The notes under the pieces were generated by a model. That model did no database searches. It was not told where the DNA came from and saw only the letters and a program-made list of their open reading frames with translations. Shown here one piece after another: positions 56,147 through 64,000 of a stretch of DNA of 64,000 nucleotides. Position 1 is the stretch's first letter, and each line of letters begins with the position of its first letter. Position numbers and translations under genes: made by a program. The stretch is from Planktotalea arctica (lineage in GTDB: Bacteria > Pseudomonadota > Alphaproteobacteria > Rhodobacterales > Rhodobacteraceae), in the NCBI RefSeq assembly GCF_002105285.1, contig NZ_MUHR01000006.1:62001-126000 (forward strand), given 5' to 3'.

Positions 56147-58863
56147 GTGGATGGTTTTCTTGTTCTTGTTGCGGTTCTTGTCGGGCTTGCGGTATTGCTT
56201 GCGCCGATTGGTGTTTTGGTTCTGTCGCGTAGAACGCGGGCACTTGCGGCGCGGGTCGAACAGCTTGAAGCGGCGCTGAGTGCGAAGGGGAGTGTTGAGA
56301 GCCCATGGGCTAACGTCAAAGCGCATATGGCACAGCGCGATGACATTGCAGAGCGTGAAGATGCTGAAACGCTCGCCGCGCACGGCGACACCGCAGAGAA
56401 GATCGAAATCGCCCTGCAGCCGCTGTCCTCTCAAACGCCCAAAGCCTTTGTGTTTCGCGCAGATACCCTGCGCGGCGCGATCAACTGGATCAAGGAAAAC
56501 TGGTTCCTTGGGATTGCTGCACTGTCGCTGGCCTTGGCGGGCGTTTTCATGGTGCAATACGGCGTCGAGCAAGGCTTGCTGACACCATTCGCACGGATCA
56601 TGGGCGCGCTCGGACTTGGGGCGGCCTTGATTGCAGGCGGTGAATTCGTGCGCCGCCGCTATGGCGACGAGGGCAGCAGCATGCGCGCGTTACCCTCGAC
56701 GTTTTCCGGCGCGGGGATCGTTACGCTGTTTGCTCCGGTCCTGTCGGCGCGTCACCTCTACGGCATGCTGCCCTCTGATCTGGCGCTTGGGGGCTGGTTG
56801 CGGTGGCCGTTCTGGCTGTGGCGCTGGGCTGGTTTTACGGGCCTTTCCTTGTGGCGGTCGGTGTGATTGGCGCATTTGGCGCGCCCTTCGTGGTCGGCGG
56901 ATCGAGCGATGCGCCGCATTTGTTCTTTTATTACTTTGCGTTGATCGTGGTGATGGCGCTGGTGATCGACACGGTGCGGCGCTGGGGCTGGGTATCGGTT
57001 CTGGCGCTCATCGGCGGTTTCCTCGCAACCTGGGCGTTGCTCATTAGCGGTGCGGTAGCAGTGCATGCGCTGGGCTTTGCTATCATCGCGACCCTTGCGG
57101 CGACAGCCATTCCGCAAAGGCGAATTTGGCCAGATCACAGCGGCGCGATGCTCGCCGAGATGGCATTGAAGCTGCGTGGTAAAGACGGGCAGGCTTGGCC
57201 CGACTTTCCGGTCCGCCTCGCGGGCGGTACGTTCATCGCAGCCATGGTGCTGAGCGCATTTATGGCGCTGGAGGTTTCTGGCGTGGTGGAGGGCTGGATA
57301 GGGATTGGCAGCGTTGTAGTATTGGGTCTTCTAGCCTTGATCTGGATGTCGCGCGCGCCTGCGCTGGAAGATTTGAGCGCACTCGCGCCGCTTGTATTGC
57401 TGCTGCTGTTGGTCTTGCTGGCGCTCGACAATGCCAACATTTTCAGAGGCTTATCCGATATTCCATCCCCTGTGCAGGACGAGGATGTGCCAACACCGCT
57501 TGCTGCGAGTACATTCGCCGGCCTCTTTGCGCTTTTCGCTGCGCTCGGGTTCTGGCGCGCCTCAAACGGCGTGCGCGCATCGCTTATCTGGATCGGGGCG
57601 AGTGCCATGGCCTTGCCTGCCGCACTTGGCGCGTTGGAGATATTCTGGACGCCTGTGCGGATCATCGGCTATTATTTCTGGGCGGGGCACGCGATGGGCG
57701 CTGCCGCCTTGATGACGCTGCTCGCCGAACGCGCCGCGCGCCGCTGGCCCGAGGATATGCGCCCTGCGGCGCTTTTCGCGATGTCCGCACTCTCGCTTAT
57801 CACATTCGCGGTGATGCTTATCCTGAGTGCTGCTGCCCTGAATATAGCAATCGCCGTGATGATCGTCCTTGCGGCGCTGATTGATCGCCGCTTTGACATG
57901 CCATGGCTGGGGCTGTTCATCCAATTGGCCGTCGCGGTCCTTGGCTGGCGCTTTATAGTCGATCCCGGCGTGCCTTGGGCGTCGTGGCAATATACGCCGC
58001 TGATCGAGGTCATTCTGGCCTACGCAGTACCGCTCGCCCAGATGGGCTTGGCATGGTGGGTCTTGCGCCCGATCACGCGGCAAGGCGCGCAATTGGCGCT
58101 GGAAAGCGCGATCTATGCGCTTGGCGCGGTATTCGTATTGATCCTGCTCGAACGCGCGATCCGCAGTGATTTCGACAGTTTCTGGGGCATTTCGCTGGCA
58201 GGTTCCATCGTGCTGACCGCCATGGGCGCGCAGTTGTACCGTTGGCGCGTCGATGCGCGGTTCAAGGCCGTGCGCATCGTTTTGGCGCTCGTCATGGGGG
58301 TGATCGGCTTCGGCGCTTTGATCGTCGCGCTTATCGGCATGTCGCCGCTGACCCGCTGAGGCGCGCGCGATGTGCAGGGGCCGCTGCTGCTCGATACGAT
58401 CGCAATCGGCTATCTGGTGCCCGCCGCGATATTGGCGGTGCTGGTCTGGAAGCTTGGCCACATTCACCGCTATCTGCGCGCTGGATTTGCCGCGATATCT
58501 GCCCTTTTGACCCTAAGCTACATCGGTCTGGAAATTCGCCGCTTTTGGCAAGGAAGCGACATTGCCAGCAGCGCAGTCAGCCAGGGCGAGCTTTACAGTT
58601 ACACGATTGCCATGATGCTTGGCTCTGTCGCTCTTTTGCTCTTTGCCTTTTCGCGCCGCTCCGATCCTCTGCGCAAACTCGCCATGGCGGGGATTGCGGT
58701 GACGATTACCAAGGTGTTCTTGCTGGATATGAGCGGGCTGAACGGTTTGGTGCGCGTGGCGTTTTTTCTTGGTCTCGGGCTTGCGCTGACCGGGCTTGCC
58801 TGGCTAAGCCGTGCAATGTCTGCACGCTGGGACAAGGACGGCGTGCGCGGCAAAACCGGTTAG
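56147..58863 (+). pseudogene. DUF2339 membrane protein, broken by a frameshift and a stop
   Basis: A GTG at 56147 after AAGGA opens a DUF2339 protein (about 900 residues, many helices). At the G run 56789-56793 (five G where six are needed) the frame shifts: LALGG ends in one frame and LVAVAVLAVALGW continues in the next. The second part runs well to TGA at 58357-58359, and the same frame then continues GARDVQGPLLLDT through the typical DUF2339 ending (GLEIRRFWQG, QGELYSYT, AKVFLLDMSGL-like) to 58863. Two separate lesions suggest a real pseudogene; the first could also be a homopolymer sequencing error. The family function is unknown. Confidence 0.82.
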
Positions 58864-59150
58864 TTCTTGACTGTTTTGATGAAGGTCGCGCCCGATCTGT
58901 GCGTGGTGCGCTGAAAGCCGAGTTTGCGGGTCTTGTCCTTGTGCAGATTTTGCGCATGACAGCCGACCCAGACCTTGCCGATGCGGACTGATTCAGCCTC
59001 GCATTTCTGCTTTTGCGCCGTCTCGCTCTGGATTTGGGCGGGGGCGGCCAACGCCGCGGTTTCGGCCTTGTCTTCTTGGACGTACTTCAAGGCGGGAAAC
59101 AGGCCACATGCCAAGCCTGCGACAATCAATGCGGGGCCACGAAAGTTCAT
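58860..59150 (-). CDS. Small secreted or membrane-anchored hypothetical protein
   Basis: A 96-residue protein with an N-terminal hydrophobic stretch (GPALIVAGLACGLFPAL), then a charged part with two cysteines about 14 residues apart (KQKCEAES...VGCHAQN) and a basic C-terminus. No known family. It converges with the DUF2339 relic, overlapping by four bases. The start at 59150 has only a weak ribosome site (TGAG). Confidence 0.6.
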   Translation of the reverse strand: MNFRGPALIVAGLACGLFPALKYVQEDKAETAALAAPAQIQSETAQKQKCEAESVRIGKVWVGCHAQNLHKDKTRKLGFQRTTHRSGATFIKTVKN

Positions 59151-59431
59151 TACTCAATCACATTTCTACTGGTTACCTGCATACACCTAGCCAAAGACCG
59201 TGTCGAAAATTTGTTCTGAATGTGCAGGCTAATAGGCAGGCAGTGCCCTTGCGGCACTGGACCTTGTGGCAGGGCAGGCCTATAAGCGCGCTCAAGATGG
59301 ACCGGATATGCGCGACCTTTATTCGAATTACCGGCCCGGCGCTCACGAACTGAGCCGCCGGGATAAGGCGTATGGCACGGCCACGCCGCCTCTCTCTCAT
59401 TTGATGAATTACGTTCCAAAGGACGCCCGAT
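59151..59431. other. Leader region of ileS
   Basis: No T-box or tRNA is seen. A small hairpin CAGTGCC-CTTGC-GGCACTG lies at 59241-59259. A 44-codon frame at 59308-59442 overlaps the ileS start by 11 bases; it could be a leader peptide but has a weak ribosome site. The rest shows no gene. Confidence 0.4.
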
Positions 59432-62368
59432 ATGTGTGCTGACACGCCTGAAAACACCGCTGAAACCGCTGTTGATTACAAATCCACGCTGAACCTGCCG
59501 AAAACCGATTTCCCGATGCGGGCGGGCTTGCCCAAGCGCGAGCCCGAGTGGCTGGCGCGCTGGGAAAAGATGGGGGTTTATGATCGCCTTCGTGCCAAGG
59601 AGGGCCGCGCGCCCTTTACGCTGCACGATGGACCGCCCTATGCGAACGGGCATCTGCACATCGGCCATGCGCTAAACAAAACGATCAAGGATATGATCGT
59701 GCGCAGCCATCAGATGATGGGTTATGACGCGCGTTATGTGCCAGGTTGGGATTGCCACGGTCTGCCGATCGAGTGGAAGATCGAAGAGCAATACCGTAAG
59801 AAGGGCAAGAACAAGGACGAAGTGAACATCGTCGATTTTCGCCAGGAATGCCGTAAATTTGCCGAGGGCTGGGTCGATATCCAGCGCGAGGAATTCAAGC
59901 GCATGGGGATCACGGGCAACTGGCCTGATCCCTACCTGACAATGGATTTCCACGCCGAAGCGGTGATTGCGGCAGAGTTCCAGAAGTTCTTGATGAACGG
60001 GACTTTGTATCAAGGATCGAAACCCGTCATGTGGTCGCCCGTCGAGCAAACCGCGCTGGCCGAGGCTGAGGTCGAGTATCACGACAAGGACAGCTTTACG
60101 ATCTGGGTGAAGTTCCAAGTGACAGGCACGGGTGATGCTACGCTGGACGCTGCGAAAGTGGTGATCTGGACGACAACGCCATGGACGATCCCGTCTAACA
60201 AGGCGGTCGTTTACGGCGCGGGCATTTCTTATGGTCTTTATGAGGTCACATCGACGCCGGACGAGTGTTGGCTCGATGTAGGCGAAACATATCTGCTCGC
60301 CGACAACCTCGCTGCTGATGTGTTCAGCCGCGCGCGTCTGGAAGAGGGCATGTATACGCGCCGCTCTGACGTGACGAACGAACAGCTTGAAAGGATCTCT
60401 CTGAATCACCCCTTGAATGGCGCAGAGGGCGGCAATGGCGAATGGGATGATATCCGCGACTTCCGCGCGGCTGACTTCGTGACCGACACCGAAGGCACAG
60501 GTTTCGTTCACTGCGCGCCAAGCCACGGCATGGAAGAATTTGAACTCTACCGCGACCTTGGCATGCTTGAGCAGGTCATCACCTACAACATCATGGACGA
60601 TGGCCGTTTCCGCAATGATCTGCCGTTCTTTGGCGGCAAAGCGATCCTCAAGCCAAACGGCAAAGAGGGCAACGCGAACGCAGCCGTGATCGACAAACTG
60701 GTCGAGGTCGGCGGTCTGCTGGCGCGCGGAAAAATCAAGCACAGCTACCCGCATTCCTGGCGCTCCAAAGCGCCGATCATCTATCGCAACACGCCGCAAT
60801 GGTTCGCGGCAGTGGATAAAGCGGTGGGTGATAATCAGGACACCTACGGCACGACCATCCGCGAACGTGCGCTGCGCTCTATTGACGAGCTAGTGAAATG
60901 GACACCGCAAACGGGACGCAACCGTCTTTATTCAATGATCGAAGCGCGCCCCGACTGGGTGCTGTCGCGCCAACGTGCTTGGGGCGTTCCGCTCACATGT
61001 TTTACCCGCAAAGGCTTGCTGCCGACGGACCCTGATTTCCTGCTGCGCAACGATGCGGTGAACACCCGCGTTGTCGAGGCCTTCGAGGCCGAGGGCGCGG
61101 ATGCGTGGTATATGGACGGCGCGAAGAAGCGCTTCCTTGATGGCATCGTGAACCCCGACGACTACTATCAGGTGTTCGATGTTCTGGACGTCTGGTTTGA
61201 TTCCGGCTCCACGCACTCCTTTGTTCTGCGCGACCGCGCAGATGGCACAGAGGACGGCATTGCGGATGTCTATATGGAGGGCACGGACCAGCATCGCGGC
61301 TGGTTCCATTCCTCGCTCTTGCAGGCTTGCGGAACGCTCGGGCGCGCGCCTTATCGCAACGTGGTTACACACGGAATGACGCTGGACGAAAAGGGCCTCA
61401 AAATGTCCAAGTCCATCGGCAATACCATCGTGCCCGAGACGATCATCAAACAATATGGTGCGGATATTCTGCGCCTTTGGGTGGCGCAAACCGACTACAC
61501 GAACGATCAGCGTATTGGCCCTGAAATCCTTAAAGGCGTCGCCGATAGCTACCGCCGTTTGCGCAACACCATGCGCTTTATGCTGGGCTCTTTGAACGAC
61601 TTCCAAGAGAACGACCGCATAGACCCTGCGGATATGCCCGAGCTGGAACGCTGGGTGCTGCACCGTCTGTCCGAATTGGATGAGACAGTGCAAGAAGGCT
61701 ACAAAGCCTTTGATTTTCAGGGGGTTTTCTCTGCGGTCTTCACGTTTGCGACTGTTGAGCTTTCTGCCTTCTATTTCGACGTGCGCAAAGACGCGCTTTA
61801 TTGTGATGGTGATACCGAACGCCGCCGCGCCGCGCGCACGGTGCTTGATATCCTGTTCACACGCCTCACAACATGGCTCGCGCCCGTGCTGGTGTTCACG
61901 ATGGAGGAGGTCTGGCTAGAGCGTTTTGGCGGCGACGATAGCTCGGTGCATTTGACCGATTTCGTCGAAACACCCAAAACATGGCGTGATGATGCATTGG
62001 CAGCCAAATGGTCTGCGATCCGCGCTGCCCGCCGCGTTGTGACCGCGGCGCTGGAAGTGCAGCGCACTGATAAGGTGATCGGAGCATCGCTTGAAGCTGC
62101 ACCGACGGTCTACATCGCAGATGCGGACCTGCATGCGGCGCTGCAAAGCGTGCCGTTCGACGATATTGCGATTACCTCAGCGATCACAGTATCTGGCGAT
62201 GCGGCCCCCGCGGGCGCGTTCACGTTGCCGGATGTGAGCGGTGTCGCGGTGTCCTTTGCCAAGGCTGAGGGTGAGAAATGCCAGCGCTGCTGGAAAATCT
62301 TGCCGGACGTTGGCACGCATAGCGCTGTTGGTGTGTGTGGACGTTGTAGCGATGCGCTTGATGGCTAA
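59432..62368 (+). CDS. ileS: Isoleucyl-tRNA synthetase
   Basis: The 978-residue class I synthetase charges tRNA-Ile. HIGH is at residues 76-79, KMSKS near 657-661, the CP1 editing domain in between (WTTTPWTIPSNKA), and a C-terminal zinc knuckle CQRCWKIL...CGRC. Full length for bacteria. AAAGGA lies 10 bases before the ATG. The next gene starts immediately after its stop. Confidence 0.97.
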   Translation: MCADTPENTAETAVDYKSTLNLPKTDFPMRAGLPKREPEWLARWEKMGVYDRLRAKEGRAPFTLHDGPPYANGHLHIGHALNKTIKDMIVRSHQMMGYDARYVPGWDCHGLPIEWKIEEQYRKKGKNKDEVNIVDFRQECRKFAEGWVDIQREEFKRMGITGNWPDPYLTMDFHAEAVIAAEFQKFLMNGTLYQGSKPVMWSPVEQTALAEAEVEYHDKDSFTIWVKFQVTGTGDATLDAAKVVIWTTTPWTIPSNKAVVYGAGISYGLYEVTSTPDECWLDVGETYLLADNLAADVFSRARLEEGMYTRRSDVTNEQLERISLNHPLNGAEGGNGEWDDIRDFRAADFVTDTEGTGFVHCAPSHGMEEFELYRDLGMLEQVITYNIMDDGRFRNDLPFFGGKAILKPNGKEGNANAAVIDKLVEVGGLLARGKIKHSYPHSWRSKAPIIYRNTPQWFAAVDKAVGDNQDTYGTTIRERALRSIDELVKWTPQTGRNRLYSMIEARPDWVLSRQRAWGVPLTCFTRKGLLPTDPDFLLRNDAVNTRVVEAFEAEGADAWYMDGAKKRFLDGIVNPDDYYQVFDVLDVWFDSGSTHSFVLRDRADGTEDGIADVYMEGTDQHRGWFHSSLLQACGTLGRAPYRNVVTHGMTLDEKGLKMSKSIGNTIVPETIIKQYGADILRLWVAQTDYTNDQRIGPEILKGVADSYRRLRNTMRFMLGSLNDFQENDRIDPADMPELERWVLHRLSELDETVQEGYKAFDFQGVFSAVFTFATVELSAFYFDVRKDALYCDGDTERRRAARTVLDILFTRLTTWLAPVLVFTMEEVWLERFGGDDSSVHLTDFVETPKTWRDDALAAKWSAIRAARRVVTAALEVQRTDKVIGASLEAAPTVYIADADLHAALQSVPFDDIAITSAITVSGDAAPAGAFTLPDVSGVAVSFAKAEGEKCQRCWKILPDVGTHSAVGVCGRCSDALDG

Positions 62369-63205
62369 TTGAGCGCGCTCGTCTTCTTGGCCGTCCTTGG
62401 GGCGGCGCTGCTGCATGCTAGTTGGAATGCAATGATAAAGAGCGGGGCGAGCAAGCTGACATCTATGCTGATCCTCACTGTGGTGCAGGGGGGATTTGGC
62501 GGCTTCATCGCGCTTTTCAGCGCTTTTCCGAGCGGCGCGATCTGGCCGTGGCTTTTGGCGTCGGGGGTGTTCCACTCCGGCTACAAACTGTTTCTCGCTT
62601 TCGCATATGAGCAGGGTGATCTGAGCCGCGTCTACCCTATTGCGCGCGGTGCCGCGCCAATGTTGGTGCTCGCGCTCAGCGGATATGTTCTGAGCGATGC
62701 GTTAAGTGTGCGCGAAGTGGCGGGGGTGCTGGTGCTTGGCGCGGGTATCTTGATGATGGCGCGGGGCGTGTTTTCCAATGGCGAGTCGCGCCGCTTGGTG
62801 CCGCTGGCGCTCGGTTCGGCGCTGATGACCGCGGGCTATTCTATCGTGGACGGGCTTGGCGCGCGCGCCTCGGGCGATGCGGTGATGTATGTGGCTTGGC
62901 TGTTTATCCTAGATGCGGTGTTCTTCACGCCGATCTGCCTGGCCTTGCGTGGGCGCGGCGTGTTTCGCGCCAGAGGCAAGGATTGGATGATGGGCAGCAT
63001 GGCGGCGGGGGCCTCCTAGGGAGCCTACGCGATTGCGGTTTGGGCCATGACAGTTGCGCCTATTGCACTGGTGAGCGCGCTGCGCGAAACCTCGATCTTG
63101 TTTGCGGTGCTCATCGGATGGCTGATCATGGGGGACAAGATGGATCGCAGCAAGGCGCTCGCCGCTGCTCTCATCGTGACGGGCGTCGCCCTTACGCGGC
63201 TTTAA
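62369..63205 (+). pseudogene. EamA/DMT-family transporter with in-frame amber stop
   Basis: From TTG at 62369, directly after the ileS stop, a drug/metabolite-transporter protein reads through eight helices to AAGAS, where TAG at 63017-63019 interrupts. The same frame continues GAYAIAVWAMTVAPIALVSALRET and the final helix to TAA at 63203. A single codon change therefore splits an otherwise intact 278-codon gene. The 216-residue product lacks the last helices and is probably inactive. A sequencing error is possible. Confidence 0.82.
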
Positions 63206-63210
63206 TCCGC

Positions 63211-63266
63211 TTCTCCGGTCTTCAAATACCTCGGGGAGTCCGTCTCGGCGGACGGGGCAGAGCCCC
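63211..63266 (-). repeat. Two-hairpin 3' element, family A, copy 4 (inverted)
   Basis: On the minus strand GGGGC-TCT-GCCCC and GTCCG-CCGAGA-CGGAC are followed by CTCCCCGAGGTATTTGAAGA. It begins ten bases past the pcs stop, in the direction of pcs, and ends near the DMT transporter stop. Confidence 0.72.
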
Positions 63267-63275
63267 TGCAACGTT

Positions 63276-63968
63276 TCAGCGTTTGGGCGCAATGACCTGC
63301 TGCGCGATGCCCGCAAACAGCAAGTAAACCGAGGTCAGGACCAAACCCCAATGCGCCCAGCTTTCCGGGTGAAAATCAACCCAGGCCGCCCAGCCTGCGA
63401 AAAAGGTCCAAGCCAGCGCGATGGGCAACGAGACGTTGCGCCATCTCTCTGTGCGCACGGGATGGATGAATTTTAGCGGGAGGAACATTGCCAGAGACAG
63501 AGCGGCAACAAGGGTGATGGAAATCCAGAAATTTGGCTCGATCGCGAATAGGACAAGGATCAGCATGTTCCAGCAACCGGGAAAACCGGAGAATGAATTA
63601 TCTTTTGTTTTCATGCGATTGTCGGCAAAATACATGGCCGATGCAAAGGTGATTACGATGATCGCAAACCAGCCGGTCCAGCCTGGCAAAAGCCCGGAGG
63701 CGAAGAGGGCGAAGGCTGGGATGAAAACATAGGTCAGATAGTCGATGATCAGGTCAAGCAGAACGCCGTCGAATTGCGGCGCGTATTGCTTGACGTCATA
63801 TTTGCGCGCAAGGGGGCCATCGATGCCGTCCACGGCGAAGGCGACGACGAGCCAGAGGAACATCATGTCCCACTTGGATTGCACCGCGGCGAGCATCGCG
63901 AGCATAGCGAAAACCGCACCTGTGGCGGTGAGCAGATGAACGGCGAGGGCGCGGTTTTGTGGTGTCAT
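63276..63968 (-). CDS. pcs: Phosphatidylcholine synthase
   Basis: A 230-residue inner-membrane CDP-alcohol phosphatidyltransferase with the motif DGIDGPLAR...DGVLLDLIID (Asp47, Asp50, Asp72, Asp76). The branch matches Pcs, which joins CDP-diacylglycerol and choline to make phosphatidylcholine, a lipid typical of many alphaproteobacteria. About eight helices are visible. Start ATG at 63968. Confidence 0.93.
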   Translation of the reverse strand: MTPQNRALAVHLLTATGAVFAMLAMLAAVQSKWDMMFLWLVVAFAVDGIDGPLARKYDVKQYAPQFDGVLLDLIIDYLTYVFIPAFALFASGLLPGWTGWFAIIVITFASAMYFADNRMKTKDNSFSGFPGCWNMLILVLFAIEPNFWISITLVAALSLAMFLPLKFIHPVRTERWRNVSLPIALAWTFFAGWAAWVDFHPESWAHWGLVLTSVYLLFAGIAQQVIAPKR

Positions 63969-64000
63969 AAGGGCGTCATGGCCTATTTTTAGAGGAGGCG

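Noticed and set aside
59151-59431. T-box riboswitch upstream of ileS
   Set aside because: No T-box consensus or specifier loop is visible, and such elements are not expected for ileS in this group.

Overview
The window is chromosomal DNA from an alphaproteobacterium, most likely a marine-type Rhodobacteraceae (Roseobacter group). The evidence is the gene set: B12-dependent ribonucleotide reductase, phosphatidylcholine synthase, a tripartite TRAP transporter, OxyR/KatG, the YcjX/YcjF pair, DUF2927 and DUF3726 proteins, GC-rich coding and many ATGA-coupled genes. No phage, insertion sequence, CRISPR array, rRNA or tRNA was seen.

Layout: 1-1473 is the 3' part of nrdJ, followed by a gene-poor stretch with a possible small RNA. 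Positions 1974-4597 hold a decaying copper locus: a CueR-type regulator, a MerR-type promoter with a 19-bp spacer, an intact glutaredoxin-MauE fusion, a cytochrome c pseudogene with three lesions, and copC joined by a deletion to the last codons of copD. Positions 4603-8782 hold a metallo-beta-lactamase-fold protein, oxyR and the divergent katG. Positions 8868-21271 form a galactoside uptake and catabolism locus: GH42 and GH36 glycosidases, sugar ABC transporter, SDR dehydrogenase, lactonase, DgoK, DgoA and an IclR regulator. The pieces fit the De Ley-Doudoroff galactose route, but galactonate dehydratase is not in the window.

Positions 21361-23130 hold a di-haem peroxidase and a Sel1 protein whose 5' ends collide. 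Positions 23277-30952 hold a divergent pair of operons: TRAP transporter, flavin reductase, aldo/keto reductase and flavin monooxygenase on one side, GntR regulator and Gfo/Idh/MocA dehydrogenase on the other. Positions 31233-39183 are a type I secretion locus: an Ig-repeat surface protein followed by its outer-membrane lipoprotein, ABC exporter and adaptor. Positions 39356-46881 are a minus-strand stress cluster related to tellurite-resistance systems (TerC, a 29-residue membrane peptide, XpaC, TelA, DUF2927, SPFH, zinc ribbon, nitroreductase, Dtd).

Positions 46986-63968 are mostly housekeeping: RluB, TadA, a DfsB-like protein, an atypical M19 protein with two partners, TruA, YcjX/GNAT/YcjF, IleRS and Pcs. 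Two more genes here are broken (a DUF2339 membrane protein and a DMT transporter). Across the window four loci carry clear inactivating lesions involving all three stop codons, which is a high density. Three families of intergenic stem-loop repeats mark gene ends; one of them shows compensating base changes between copies.
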